This document shows positions 31,501 to 40,301 of a stretch of 64,000 bases of DNA, piece by piece; positions within the stretch are counted from its first letter, which is position 1; every line of letters starts with the position of its first letter. Source of the stretch: Tissierella pigra (lineage in GTDB: Bacteria; Bacillota; Clostridia; Tissierellales; Tissierellaceae); NCBI RefSeq assembly GCF_009695605.1, contig NZ_VUNQ01000010.1:1-64000 (forward strand), given 5' to 3'. The notes beneath the pieces are model-generated. The model had not been told where the DNA came from. It saw only the letters and a program-made list of their open reading frames with translations, and made no database searches. The position numbers and the translations under genes are program-made.

Positions 31501-32020
31501 ATTGTCCCACACCTTCTACCATATTAACTCTTTCATATCCTCCATTTATGAGAAGATTTATTAAATTGTCCAAATCTATCTCATCTCCAAGGGATATATT
31601 CTTCGAGTAGGATTTAAATATATCTTTAGACATTAGTTTATGAAGTATTGCTTCTATTGAGGTAACTATAAGTAAGTCTTCACCTTCCATAAGTTTAGAA
31701 ACTATTCCTATTCTTTCATTATTCCTTTCATAACTAAAGGCATCTACTTCATAGAAAACCAATTCTCTTTTTGGTAACAAAACTACATTATTGTTACCTA
31801 TATTTTTTATATCTTCATATATTTTTTTACTTTTTACTTCATTATAGGTAATAACTAATATTTGTTTTTTAGTATGCTCTTTTAGGGCATAGATAATATG
31901 TCCTATACTTTCATCGATTATACCATAAGTACCTATAGGACTAACTTTTCTTTCTATATCTAGTTTTAATTTATTATATGAGTCTAAGCTATTTAACGGA
32001 TCTATTAAAATGTTTGACAT
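28505..32020 (-). CDS. mfd: Transcription-repair coupling factor Mfd
   Basis: A DNA translocase that removes stalled RNA polymerase and recruits UvrA. At 1171 residues it is full length. UvrB-homology domains come first, then the RNA polymerase-interacting domain (GDYVVHENHGIGRYEGVE). The RecG-like motor has Walker A GDVGYGKTE and motif IDEEQRFG, with TATPIPRTL after it; the TRCF C-terminal domain ends the protein. ATG start with AGGTG. It follows pth by 36 bases. Confidence 0.98.
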   Translation of the reverse strand: MSNILIDPLNSLDSYNKLKLDIERKVSPIGTYGIIDESIGHIIYALKEHTKKQILVITYNEVKSKKIYEDIKNIGNNNVVLLPKRELVFYEVDAFSYERNNERIGIVSKLMEGEDLLIVTSIEAILHKLMSKDIFKSYSKNISLGDEIDLDNLINLLINGGYERVNMVEGVGQFSIRGGIIDFFPPYSSNPIRIELFDEEVDSIRTFEITNQRSLDIMDHTLISPVKETLILEDYRENIIENLDKDLNRALSKTKISGIEKENLENKFNKYKESLAEKLFISNREMIIPYIPKENLSSIIEYLKEDALIYMDEPKRIEESIKFMEENFRLKLTDLYEVGEILPSHSNVLYDYTDVLKEIKEKICITNSALLSGTNSFNPKSIHDFSIKSTHSYHNKMEILKEDINHFKYRGYKVIILSGTEERGKRLQDTLVNMDIESSFLMDKNTEIKSSQVFITPGSIGGGFEYPLLKFIVISDKEIFGAGKKKSRKVKNKGTKQVNFSDLNVGDYVVHENHGIGRYEGVEQLNIQGIKKDYMTIRYRGEDKLYVPIDQMHLIQKYIGSDSIKPKVNKLSSAEWARTKEKARKAVEDMAHDLLELYAKREAYRGFEFSKDGNWQREFEDLFPYEETDGQLRSILEIKKDMEKPKPMDRLLCGDVGYGKTEVALRAAFKAVMDSKQVAILVPTTILAQQHYNTIVERFSGFPIKVDVLSRFRTKSQQKLAIDNIRNGVIDIVVGTHRLLSKDVSFHDLGLLIIDEEQRFGVKHKESLKKFKETIDVLTLTATPIPRTLHMSLSGIRDMSVIEDPPEERYPIQTYVVEFNEQMIRDAILKEIGRGGQVYFLYNRVETIDKITSILRKLVPEATFAIGHGQMSERELEKVMVSFLENEVDVLVCTTIIETGLDIPNVNTIIIHDADKMGLSQLYQLRGRVGRSNRIAYGYFTYETNKVLSEVAEKRLRAIKEFTEFGSGFKIAMRDLEIRGAGNLLGVEQHGQIEAIGYDLYVKFLSEAIRKLKGEEVEESIDTTVDIKVDGYIKERYIEDEEQKIEVYKKIASISNIDDYRELLDELIDRFGDLPKEVENLMDISYIRYLGSKNNIKSITQINKEIRLEFSDTDKISVELLHYLSTEYGKRLSFNLSQEPSFNYKIKSNVLDELKSLIEKIHGFDYKGNNI

Positions 32021-32046
32021 TTTTTCACCTCTTAGGTAAATACCTC

Positions 32047-32071
32047 AAGCCCAGGTTTAATCCTGGGCCTT
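32047..32071 (-). terminator. Hairpin at the end of pth
   Basis: GCCCAGG and CCTGGGC form a 7-bp GC stem overlapping the pth stop region. No T-run follows on the minus strand, so it may stabilise or slow rather than end transcription before mfd. Confidence 0.4.
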
Positions 32072-32638
32072 GTTTCCTTTATTATTGAATTTATTCATTG
32101 CTTCTTCTATACCATCTTTTATAATAGATTCTACTGATTCTGCTCCAATTAAAATAGATTCCTCAATTAATTTTCTTTCTTCTTTAGAAAATCTACTTAG
32201 TACAAAATCTGCTAAATTTTGATTCTCCCTTTTCCTTCCAATTCCTATTTTTATTCTAGGAAAATCATCTTTTTGCAGGTGGTATATTATGGATTTTAAT
32301 CCATTATGAGAACCAGCACTTCCTCTTCTCTTTATTCTAACAGCACTGAAGTCAATATCAATATCATCTACTATAACAATAATATTCTCTGGAGGAATCT
32401 TATAAAAACTAGATATTTCTCTGACTGTAATTCCACTATTATTCATATATGTTTGTGGCTTTACAAGTAGAACTTTGGAGCCTCCTATATTTCCTTCCCC
32501 ATATACAGATTTAAATTTAATTTTATTTATATTAATATGATTTCTTTCTGCCAATATATCTATTGTATCAAATCCTACATTATGTCTTGTATTTGTATAA
32601 TCCTTCCCTGGATTACCAAGACCTACTACAACAAACAA
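32057..32638 (-). CDS. pth: Peptidyl-tRNA hydrolase
   Basis: Releases tRNA from prematurely dropped peptidyl-tRNA (SpoVC in B. subtilis). About 193 residues. Motifs GLGNPGKDYTNTRHNVGF, with the catalytic His in RHNVGF, and KPQTYMNNSG are intact. I choose TTG at 32638: GGAGATGA lies just upstream and the protein then begins FVVVGLGNPG like its homologues. Longer starts would overlap prs and have no site. Confidence 0.95.
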   Translation of the reverse strand: MFVVVGLGNPGKDYTNTRHNVGFDTIDILAERNHININKIKFKSVYGEGNIGGSKVLLVKPQTYMNNSGITVREISSFYKIPPENIIVIVDDIDIDFSAVRIKRRGSAGSHNGLKSIIYHLQKDDFPRIKIGIGRKRENQNLADFVLSRFSKEERKLIEESILIGAESVESIIKDGIEEAMNKFNNKGNKAQD

Positions 32639-32657
32639 AAAATCATCTCCCATTATT

Positions 32658-33605
32658 TTATTCAAATAACTTGCTTACAGACTCATTATCATGAATTCTT
32701 CTTATGGCCTCAGCAAATAGTGGAGCAACAGATACTATTTCTATTTTATCTATTTTCTTATCTGATGGAAGAGGTATTGTATCTGTAATAATAAACTTCT
32801 CTAATTCTGAATCTCTTATTCTTTCTATGGCAGGACCTGATAGCACTCCATGAGTTGCACATCCATAAACCTTTTTAGCACCAAAGTTTTTAAGCACTGA
32901 TGCCGCTTTAGCTATGGTTCCTGCTGTATCTATAATATCATCTACTATGATTACATTTTTTCCATTAATATCTCCTATAACATTCATTACTTCTGATACA
33001 TTTGCCTTAGGTCTTCTTTTTTCAATAATGGCTATAGGTAAATCCAAGTGATTAGCAAAAGCTCTGGCTCTACTTACTCCACCTAAATCTGGAGAAACTA
33101 TTACTGTTTCCTCTTCTATAAAATCTTTGAAGTATTCTGCCAGTATAGGAACACCTGAAAGATGGTCTACTGGAATATCAAAATATCCCTGAATCTGTGC
33201 AGCATGTAAATCCATGCTTATTACTCTATCTGCACCTGCTGTAGTAAATAGATTTGCTACTAGTTTTGCTGTAATTGGCTCTCTAGCCTTAGTTTTTCTA
33301 TCTTGTCTAGCATAACCATAATATGGAATTACAGCATTTACTCTTCCTACAGATGCTCTCTTTACTGCATCTATAAGTATTAATGTTTCCATTAAATTAT
33401 CGTTTACAGGAGAACAAGTTGGTTGTATTATAAATACATCTATTCCTCTTACGGTTTCATCAATATTTACATTTATTTCTCCGTCACTAAATTGACTGAC
33501 ATCACAAGTACCTAATGGAATACCTAATTCTTTACAAATCTTTTCTGCTAATTCCCTATTTGCATTGCCTGAAAAAACCTTCATGCCACCTCTACCTAAA
33601 TTCAT
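32658..33605 (-). CDS. prs: Ribose-phosphate pyrophosphokinase
   Basis: Makes PRPP from ribose 5-phosphate and ATP for nucleotide, His and Trp synthesis. It has 315 residues. The family motifs [29 protein letters not shown] and the PRPP loop [10 protein letters not shown] are present. ATG with AGGAGG nine bases upstream. It follows glmU by 19 bases, a conserved pair. Confidence 0.98.
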   Translation of the reverse strand: MNLGRGGMKVFSGNANRELAEKICKELGIPLGTCDVSQFSDGEINVNIDETVRGIDVFIIQPTCSPVNDNLMETLILIDAVKRASVGRVNAVIPYYGYARQDRKTKAREPITAKLVANLFTTAGADRVISMDLHAAQIQGYFDIPVDHLSGVPILAEYFKDFIEEETVIVSPDLGGVSRARAFANHLDLPIAIIEKRRPKANVSEVMNVIGDINGKNVIIVDDIIDTAGTIAKAASVLKNFGAKKVYGCATHGVLSGPAIERIRDSELEKFIITDTIPLPSDKKIDKIEIVSVAPLFAEAIRRIHDNESVSKLFE

Positions 33606-33624
33606 TTACATATTCCTCCTAAGT

Positions 33625-35010
33625 TTATTTATCTTTTATTAAGTCTTTCTTTTCCACCCAACCTATCTTATTAACTTGTGCTGCCCTTGCTATAGACAAT
33701 GCACCTTCTGGAACTTCTTCTACTATTGTAGAACCTGCTGCCACATATCCCCGTGCTTCAACCTTTACAGGAGCTACTAAATTAGAATTACTTCCAATAA
33801 AAGAATTATCTCCTACTGTTGTTCTAAACTTTTCTTTTCCATTATAATTTACAAATATAACTCCACAACCAATATTAACATCATGTCCAACATCTGCATC
33901 TCCTATATATGCTAAATGTCCAGCTTTTGTATTATCCTTAATAACTGAATTTTTCACTTCAACAAAATTACCTATCTTAACATTTTCACCAATATTGCTA
34001 TTTGGTCTAAGATGAGCAAAGGGACCTATATGGGTATTTTCTCCAACTTGACTGTCTTCTATAGTTGAAGATTCAATAATTACATTAGAGGATATTATAC
34101 TATTTACAATTCTAGAATTATTCCTTATAATACAATCTTCTCCTATTTCCGTACTTCCTTCTAAACTCACTCCAGGATAAATAATAGTATCTCTACCTAT
34201 TTTTACAGTATCTTCAATATAAGTGTTAGAAGGGTCTATTATGGTTACACCATTTTCCATATGCCTTTCGTTAATTCTATCTTTCATTATCTTTTCACTA
34301 AAACTAAGTTGTACTCTAGAATTAACTCCATGAATTTCTGTAGAGTCCTCAATTATATAGGCTCCTACTCTATGCCCTTCTTCTTTTAATATACCTATAA
34401 CATCAGTAATATAGTATTCATTTTGAGCATTATTGTTATCAATCTTACTTAAAGCATATTTTAACAGCTTTCCATCAAAGCAATATATACCTGAATTAAT
34501 CTCTTTTATTTTTTTCTCTTCTTCTGAAGCATCTTTTTGCTCAACAATTTTAAGTATATTTCCTGAGTCCTCTCTTATTATCCTTCCATATCCTGTAGGT
34601 TCCTCAAATATAGCTGTTAGTACAGTAGCTTGGAATCCACTTTTATTATGGTAATTAATCAATTTATTTATAGTTGATTCTGTAATAAGTGGTGTATCTC
34701 CATATAGTATTGTTATTGTACTATTATCATCTATGTGATCTATTGCCTGCATTACAGCATAACCAGTGCCATAAGGAATTCCTTCTCCAATAGGCTGTGT
34801 TTTAAAGATTATAGGTTCTTCTTTAAAATATTCCTTAGTTATATCTCCGCCATAACCCACTACAACTACATTCTTTTCAACATTTGCACCTTTACTAGCA
34901 TCTATTACATATTGTAAAATAGGTTTTCCACATACCTTATGTAATACCTTAGGAAGTTTTGATTTCATTCTAGTACCTTCGCCAGCTGCTAATATAATAG
35001 AAATATTCAT
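33625..35010 (-). CDS. glmU: Bifunctional UDP-GlcNAc pyrophosphorylase/acetyltransferase
   Basis: Acetylates glucosamine 1-phosphate and then joins it to UTP, giving UDP-GlcNAc for the cell wall. It has 461 residues: an N-terminal uridyltransferase domain (LAAGEGTRMKSKLPKVLH, 7-24) and a C-terminal left-handed beta-helix of hexapeptide repeats (GPFAHLRP, NFVEVKNS, GHLAYIGDADVG). ATG with AGGTGT. It starts a likely glmU-prs-pth-mfd transcript. Confidence 0.98.
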   Translation of the reverse strand: MNISIILAAGEGTRMKSKLPKVLHKVCGKPILQYVIDASKGANVEKNVVVVGYGGDITKEYFKEEPIIFKTQPIGEGIPYGTGYAVMQAIDHIDDNSTITILYGDTPLITESTINKLINYHNKSGFQATVLTAIFEEPTGYGRIIREDSGNILKIVEQKDASEEEKKIKEINSGIYCFDGKLLKYALSKIDNNNAQNEYYITDVIGILKEEGHRVGAYIIEDSTEIHGVNSRVQLSFSEKIMKDRINERHMENGVTIIDPSNTYIEDTVKIGRDTIIYPGVSLEGSTEIGEDCIIRNNSRIVNSIISSNVIIESSTIEDSQVGENTHIGPFAHLRPNSNIGENVKIGNFVEVKNSVIKDNTKAGHLAYIGDADVGHDVNIGCGVIFVNYNGKEKFRTTVGDNSFIGSNSNLVAPVKVEARGYVAAGSTIVEEVPEGALSIARAAQVNKIGWVEKKDLIKDK

Positions 35011-35166
35011 TTTTTACACCTCGATTTCAATTGTCTATCATTATTATTTTAACCCATTTAAAATATAAGTCTACAAAAAAATATAAAATTTAATATAATT
35101 TATATTTTTCCTATAAATATAAGGAAGTCTTTTTTTGAAACTATAACAAGTTTTAATTTAAAAATA

Positions 35167-35253
35167 TAAAAAAAGCAGAACATTCCTATCCCTTATAAAA
35201 AAGAGCCTCTAACTCTTTTTATAGTAAATAGAAAAATTCTACTTTTTATTTTT
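35167..35253 (-). terminator. Nested hairpins between spoVG and glmU
   Basis: An inner stem (35194-35205 with 35213-35223, loop cctctaa) sits inside an outer stem (AAAAAGCAGAA 35170-35180 with 35237-35247). On the minus strand a long T-run follows the outer arm, so this is probably a second, backup terminator for spoVG. The rest of the 318-base gap is very AT-rich; a weak glmU promoter (TTGTAG, 19 bases, TAAAAT) may lie near 35040-35080. Confidence 0.5.
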
Positions 35254-35298
35254 CAAATCAATAATTTTCAATTTACTTCAATTAATTTAAACAAAAGT

Positions 35299-35326
35299 TA
35301 CCAAAAAGCTTCTATATAGAAGCTTT
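35299..35326 (-). terminator. Intrinsic terminator of spoVG
   Basis: A 22-base perfect palindrome (35305-35326, half AAAGCTTCTAT) directly after the stop codon, followed by TTTGG on the minus strand. Confidence 0.7.
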
Positions 35327-35328
35327 GG

Positions 35329-35592
35329 CTATACTGTAGCTAATGATTTCTCGTATTCTTCAAATATGGCTTCTTGAATTTTCTGTCTAGTATCAGCATT
35401 TATAGGATGTGCTATATCTCTAAATTCCCCATCTGCCATTTTTCTACTTGGCATAGCAACAAAAAGTCCATTTTGACCTTCTATTATTTTGATGTCATGA
35501 ACTACAAATTCTTCATCAAAAGTTACTGATACTATTGCTTTCATCTTTCCTTCTTCTGTTATTTTCCTTAATCTTACATCTGTGATTTTCAT
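35329..35592 (-). CDS. spoVG: Regulator SpoVG
   Basis: Small nucleic-acid-binding regulator first known from sporulation septation. It has 87 residues and begins [29 protein letters not shown] is the family hallmark. ATG with AAAGGGGGC. A clear sigma-H promoter lies at 35645-35669, as in B. subtilis where spoVG is a model sigma-H gene. Confidence 0.97.
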   Translation of the reverse strand: MKITDVRLRKITEEGKMKAIVSVTFDEEFVVHDIKIIEGQNGLFVAMPSRKMADGEFRDIAHPINADTRQKIQEAIFEEYEKSLATV

Positions 35593-35644
35593 TTTGTATT
35601 TAGCCCCCTTTATTTAAGTCATGAAACTATTGAATATTCTATAT

Positions 35645-35669
35645 ATTCTATAAAAGTTTTAAAACTCCT
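35645..35669 (-). promoter_or_regulatory. Sigma-H promoter of spoVG
   Basis: On the minus strand AGGA (35669-35666), 17 bases, GAAT (35648-35645). This fits the sigma-H consensus RNAGGAWWW with RNNGAATWW and the required distance. It lies in the divergent spoVG-murC gap. Confidence 0.75.
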
Positions 35670-35769
35670 TCTTTTTTTTGAAATTTTTTTTATTTTTTTA
35701 CTTTTTTATATGAAATTACCATATACTTTACATAATCTATTAAATTTATGTTTAAATATCTTAGGTTTA

Positions 35770-35778
35770 TGATATAAT
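35770..35778 (+). promoter_or_regulatory. Extended -10 promoter of murC
   Basis: TGATATAAT is a TGN-extended perfect -10 box; a poor -35 (TTTAAA) lies 16 bases upstream. It is about 100 bases before the murC ATG. Confidence 0.6.
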
Positions 35779-35875
35779 CTATCAGTGACAATTTAATAAT
35801 ATTAGAATAAAATAATATTAATATATATAAGAATGGTAATAATACATATATAGTATCTAAATAGGAGGAAATATT

Positions 35876-37279
35876 ATGTTCAATTTTTGTATAGATAGTA
35901 AGGAATATTCAAAAGTTCATTTCATAGGAATAGGTGGTATTTCTATGAGTGGTTTAGCAGAAATTTTATTGAGTGAAGGATATTCTGTAAGTGGCTCAGA
36001 TGCTAAAGATAGTCCAATAATTGAAAAACTTAGAGATATGGGAGCCAAAATTTACATAAATCATAACGAAGATAATGTAAATGATGCAGATTTAATAATA
36101 TATACTGACGCCATATCTAAAGATAATGAAGAACTTACAAAGGCTTTCAGCATTGGAGTACCTGTAATAGATAGGGCAACTTTTTTAGGTGCATTAATGA
36201 AGAATTATAAAAATTCTATTGCAGTATCTGGTACTCATGGAAAAACTACAACCACTAGTATGTTGTCTACTATATTAAATCGTTCAACACTTAATCCTAC
36301 TATTCTTTTAGGAGGACAATTAGATGAAATCAATGGCAATGTAAGACTAGGATCTAAAGATTTTATTCTTACAGAAGCTTGTGAATATAAAGGAAATATT
36401 TTGAAATATTTTCCCACAATGGCTATTATATTAAATATTGATGCAGACCATTTAGATTTCTTCAAGAATATGGATCACATACTTGATACTTTTGTGCAAT
36501 ATGGTGAGAACCTTTCCAGCCATAGTAGATTATTGATAAATGCAGATGATGGAAACGCAAAAAAAGTTATAGAAAAAACAAAAGCCAAGGTAATTACTTT
36601 TGGTAAAAATGGTGATTGGGATTATACTGCAGAAAATATTAACTTTTCTCCAGAAGGGTATCCATCCTATACTCTTAGAATTAAGGGAGAAGGATTATAT
36701 ACTATTCATCTAAATGTAATGGGAGAGCATAATGTATATAATTCTTTGGCCAGTATTGCCGCAGCACATATATATGGTGTGCCTATAGAAGATATTCAAA
36801 ATAATATTTCTCTTTATTCTGGAGTTCATAGAAGATTAGAACTAAAAGGATATTTCAACGATATAAAAATAATTGATGATTATGCTCATCATCCAACAGA
36901 AATTAAGGCATCACTAAATGCAATTAAAAAATCTACTCAAGGTAATATATATTGTGTATTTCAACCTCATACATTTACTAGAACAAAACTTTTACTAAAC
37001 AACTTCGCAGAATCATTTACAGATGCAAATAAAGTTATAATTACAGATATTTACGCTGCTAGAGAAAAAGATAATGGACTTATTCATTCTAAAGATTTAG
37101 TAGATGCAATTATTGATAAAGGATCTGATGCCATTTATTTAGGTTCCTTTAATGAAGTAGAAAACTATTTATTAGATAATATAAAAGAGAATGATATTAT
37201 AGTAACTATGGGAGCTGGAAATGTTTATATGGTTGGAGATTCAATAATAAGCCAAAACAAAGAAAAAGAAGCAGTATAG
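35876..37279 (+). CDS. murC: UDP-N-acetylmuramate-L-alanine ligase
   Basis: Adds L-Ala to UDP-MurNAc, the first stem-peptide step of peptidoglycan synthesis. It has 467 residues: a UDP-binding Rossmann domain (FIGIGGISMSGLAE), the ATP loop SGTHGKTTTTS near 116-126, the VLTEACEY-like segment ILTEACEYKGN, and the C-terminal ligase domain (DDYAHHPTEI). ATG with AGGAGG. It is a single-gene unit, divergent from spoVG and convergent with the LCP gene. Confidence 0.98.
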   Translation: MFNFCIDSKEYSKVHFIGIGGISMSGLAEILLSEGYSVSGSDAKDSPIIEKLRDMGAKIYINHNEDNVNDADLIIYTDAISKDNEELTKAFSIGVPVIDRATFLGALMKNYKNSIAVSGTHGKTTTTSMLSTILNRSTLNPTILLGGQLDEINGNVRLGSKDFILTEACEYKGNILKYFPTMAIILNIDADHLDFFKNMDHILDTFVQYGENLSSHSRLLINADDGNAKKVIEKTKAKVITFGKNGDWDYTAENINFSPEGYPSYTLRIKGEGLYTIHLNVMGEHNVYNSLASIAAAHIYGVPIEDIQNNISLYSGVHRRLELKGYFNDIKIIDDYAHHPTEIKASLNAIKKSTQGNIYCVFQPHTFTRTKLLLNNFAESFTDANKVIITDIYAAREKDNGLIHSKDLVDAIIDKGSDAIYLGSFNEVENYLLDNIKENDIIVTMGAGNVYMVGDSIISQNKEKEAV

Positions 37280-37312
37280 AATTGTGAATGTTGAATTCTA
37301 ATTTAAGAGATT

Positions 37313-37363
37313 AAAAAAGATTCTGTTTTTTGGTTATTGTAACCAAAAAACAGAATCTTTTTT
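37313..37363. terminator. Bidirectional terminator between murC and the LCP gene
   Basis: A perfect 23-bp stem (37313-37335 with 37341-37363) and a 5-base loop, A-run on one side and T-run on the other. It serves both convergent genes. Confidence 0.9.
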
Positions 37364-37365
37364 AA

Positions 37366-38361
37366 TTAACGATTATAGTCTACATTATATATTTCTTCCA
37401 ATAATTTTCTTGCTTCTTTTTTATCATAAATAAAATAGGATAAAACTTTTTTATTTATTCTCCTAAACTCTGGTTTGCCAGGTAATGTTATCATCTCAAA
37501 ATCTTCCTTTGTCATTCCTATGGCTTTTCTTCCCCAAGATAAAGAGTCCACCAAACTTATATCTGTTTTAACATGTTTAAATCCCTTTGTAATCACCGTA
37601 AGCATATTATCTGAAGCTTTACTTATAAAAGAACTCATAAACTCTTGTTGAGCCTTTATTCTTCCCAAATCGCCATCTCTATATCCCCCTTTATTGTTAT
37701 TTCCTTTTCTATACCTTAGAAATTCCAATGATTTCTTTCCATCTAGTATCTGATTTCCTGGTTGTATATCAATTTCCAAGGGTGGTTTTCCTGTAGGGTC
37801 TTTATACTTCATATGAATAGGTACATTGACCTCTACTCCACCTAAACTATCAACTATTTTTTCCACACCTTCATAATCAAGCATAACATAATGATGTATT
37901 GGTACGTTATCTAAAATATAAGATACAGTCTTTTTAACTCCAGTTACACCATGTTTTTCATATATACTATTTATTTTTCTTTGTTCTGCTGTATTATATC
38001 CTTTTCTATGAATATAAGTATCTCTTGGTATATTCATTAAATTCATTTTTTTAGTATCTGGACAAAAAGAGGCGAAAATAATAGTATCTGTTCTAACATC
38101 TTCTAGTCCCATTACTAAAAAATTTATTCTGTTACTTTTTTCTACTGCTTCCTTTAAAGTGGAATAAACTTCTGGTTCCTTTGGTTCCGTCTCTAGCTTT
38201 TCCATAATCTTTTTGCTTATATCTAATTGTTCTTTCATGGAATTATCTATATTGGTTTCAAGTTTAATATCTTTTTCTTTTACATAGGAATAAGAACCAA
38301 TGGATATTGCCATTAAAAAACATATAAAAGATAGAATAAAAACCTTTGAAAAAGTTCTCAT
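37366..38361 (-). CDS. LytR-CpsA-Psr family ligase
   Basis: Membrane-anchored enzyme of the LCP family, which attaches teichoic acids or other glycopolymers to peptidoglycan from lipid-linked donors. It has 331 residues: one N-terminal helix (about 8-27), a linker, and the LCP domain (VRTDTIIFASF, NIPRDTYIH, LDYEGVEKIVDSLGGVEV, SLEFLRYRKG, DGDLGRIKAQQ). The conserved Asp and Arg residues that bind the pyrophosphate are present. ATG start. The polymer attached cannot be told. Confidence 0.94.
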   Translation of the reverse strand: MRTFSKVFILSFICFLMAISIGSYSYVKEKDIKLETNIDNSMKEQLDISKKIMEKLETEPKEPEVYSTLKEAVEKSNRINFLVMGLEDVRTDTIIFASFCPDTKKMNLMNIPRDTYIHRKGYNTAEQRKINSIYEKHGVTGVKKTVSYILDNVPIHHYVMLDYEGVEKIVDSLGGVEVNVPIHMKYKDPTGKPPLEIDIQPGNQILDGKKSLEFLRYRKGNNNKGGYRDGDLGRIKAQQEFMSSFISKASDNMLTVITKGFKHVKTDISLVDSLSWGRKAIGMTKEDFEMITLPGKPEFRRINKKVLSYFIYDKKEARKLLEEIYNVDYNR

Positions 38362-38439
38362 ATAATGCCACCTTTCTAATGTGGATTCTTATTAGTATAT
38401 TGTAACCAAAAAAAATAATTTTAAATTTAAAATTACAGA

Positions 38440-38474
38440 AAAAAATACCCTTCAGTAAACTGAAGAGTATTTTA
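38440..38474 (-). terminator. Intrinsic terminator of crt-hbd
   Basis: AATACTCTTCAGT and ACTGAAGGGTATT form a 13-bp stem with one G-T pair and a two-base loop, followed by seven T on the minus strand. Confidence 0.85.
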
Positions 38475-38495
38475 AAATTAATATTCTATTTAAAA

Positions 38496-39344
38496 TTAAT
38501 ATTCAAAGAAACCTTTTTTAGTTTTTCTTCCTAACAAGCCACCTCTAACCATTTTTCTTAGTAGTGGATGTGCTCTATATTTAGGATCTCCAAACTCCTC
38601 ATATAAAACATCCATTATTGCTAAACAAACATCAAGACCTACTAAATCCCCTAAAGCTAAAGGTCCCATTGGATGATTTGCACCTAATTTCATAGCTTCA
38701 TCTATATCCTCTGCAGTAGCTACTCCATCGGCTAAAATACCTACAGCCTCATTTATCATAGGAATAAGTATTCTATTTACTACAAAACCTGGTGCTTCTT
38801 CTACTTCCACTGGAGTTTTTCCTAGTTCTTTAGATAATTCTATAATTATATTTTTTGTTTCTTCTGAAGTAGCAATTCCTTTTATAACCTCAACTAATTT
38901 CATCATTGGAACTGGATTAAAAAAGTGCATTCCTATAACTTTATCTGGTCTATTAGTTGAGTTAGCAATTTCAGTAATTGATAAAGAAGATGTATTGGTA
39001 GCAAGGATTGTATCTTCCTTACATAACTTATCTAGTCTACCAAATATCTCTTTTTTCAGTTCCATATCTTCAGATATGGCTTCAATAACTAAGTCGCAGT
39101 CCTTTAAGTCTTCATAGGAGGTAGTTATGGAAATATTGTTTAATATATTTTCCATGTTTTCTTTTGTAATCTTTTCTTTTTCTACTAGTCTATTTAATCC
39201 TTTCTCTATAGACTTGATGCTTCCTCTTGGATTTTCCTCATCTATGGCTCTAACCCACATAGTTACATTGTAATCCTTCTGAGCAAAAATTTGTACAATT
39301 CCACAAGCCATAGTTCCTCTACCTAAAATACCTATATTTTTCAT
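38496..39344 (-). CDS. hbd: 3-hydroxybutyryl-CoA dehydrogenase
   Basis: Reduces acetoacetyl-CoA to 3-hydroxybutyryl-CoA, or the reverse in oxidation. It has 282 residues: an N-terminal Rossmann domain and a helical C-terminal dimerisation domain ([24 protein letters not shown]). The dinucleotide loop reads GRGTMACG instead of the usual GAGTMGxG, replacing the third Gly with Ala. ATG start. It follows crt by 15 bases; no thiolase or acyl-CoA dehydrogenase gene is next to the pair. Confidence 0.95.
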   Translation of the reverse strand: MKNIGILGRGTMACGIVQIFAQKDYNVTMWVRAIDEENPRGSIKSIEKGLNRLVEKEKITKENMENILNNISITTSYEDLKDCDLVIEAISEDMELKKEIFGRLDKLCKEDTILATNTSSLSITEIANSTNRPDKVIGMHFFNPVPMMKLVEVIKGIATSEETKNIIIELSKELGKTPVEVEEAPGFVVNRILIPMINEAVGILADGVATAEDIDEAMKLGANHPMGPLALGDLVGLDVCLAIMDVLYEEFGDPKYRAHPLLRKMVRGGLLGRKTKKGFFEY

Positions 39345-39359
39345 AAAGCACCTCCGAAA

Positions 39360-40139
39360 TTATTTTAATTTATAATTAGGTATACGTTTTTCTAAAAAAG
39401 CCCTCATACCTTCTTTTTGGTCTTCTGTGGAAAAACATAAACCAAATAAATCCTTTTCTATGACCATTCCAGTAGATAAATCTGTTTCTATTCCTCTATT
39501 TATTGCAGTTTTAGCATATCTTACAGCAACCTGTCCTTTAGATATAATTTTACTTGCCATTTCCATAGCTGAATTCATTAGATCTTCTGATGCTACTACC
39601 TTATTAACTAATCCAATTCTAGCCGCTTCTTCTGCACCAATTATGTCACAAGTAAATATAAGTTCTTTTGCCCTGCCTATTCCAACTAATCTAGCTAATC
39701 TTTGTGTGCCAGCAAATCCTGGAATAATTCCAAGTCCTACTTCTGGTTGTCCAAACTTAGCTTTTTCGGAAGCTATTCTTATATCACAACACATAGAAAG
39801 TTCACAGCCACCGCCTAATGCAAATCCATTTACTGCGGCAATTACTGGCTTTTCCATTAACTCTATCTTCCTGAATACAGATAATCCCTTTTCAGCAAAT
39901 TTTCTAGCTTCCATAGAGTTCATATCCTTCATTTCCCCTATATCTGCTCCAGCTACAAAAGACCTACCCTCACCAGTTAGTATAAGTATATAAATATTTT
40001 CATCATTATTAATTATGTCTATTGCTTCATTTAATTCATCTAATACTGCTTCATTCAAAGCATTTAATGCCTCGGGTCTATTGATTGATAAAATTCCAAT
40101 GTTTCCTTCTCTCTTAAATAATAGACTTTTCCAATTCAA
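39360..40139 (-). CDS. crt: Enoyl-CoA hydratase (crotonase)
   Basis: Interconverts 3-hydroxyacyl-CoA and enoyl-CoA, here probably the C4 substrates of butyrate metabolism. It has 259 residues: oxyanion-hole region AGADIGEM (about 64-71), GFALGGGCELSMCCD with the first catalytic Glu, and FGQPEVGLGIIPG with the second. The start is TTG with a GGGGGGAT site. It forms a two-gene unit with hbd. Confidence 0.95.
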   Translation of the reverse strand: MNWKSLLFKREGNIGILSINRPEALNALNEAVLDELNEAIDIINNDENIYILILTGEGRSFVAGADIGEMKDMNSMEARKFAEKGLSVFRKIELMEKPVIAAVNGFALGGGCELSMCCDIRIASEKAKFGQPEVGLGIIPGFAGTQRLARLVGIGRAKELIFTCDIIGAEEAARIGLVNKVVASEDLMNSAMEMASKIISKGQVAVRYAKTAINRGIETDLSTGMVIEKDLFGLCFSTEDQKEGMRAFLEKRIPNYKLK

Positions 40140-40261
40140 ACCTATCCCCCCTTAGTAAATTCACGGCTATTATTGTCAATATCATATCAAACTCTTTTTT
40201 ATAAATCAACACCTTTTATATATTATGTAGGTACTAGTTCTATTAATACATCATTAAATAA

Positions 40262-40295
40262 CAAAAGACCAAATAGCCAAAGCTATTCAGTCTAT
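40262..40295 (-). terminator. Intrinsic terminator of the PAS-PP2C gene
   Basis: GACTGAATAGC pairs with GCTATTTGGTC around a short loop, then TTTTGTT on the minus strand. Confidence 0.7.
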
Positions 40296-40301
40296 TATTA
40301 T

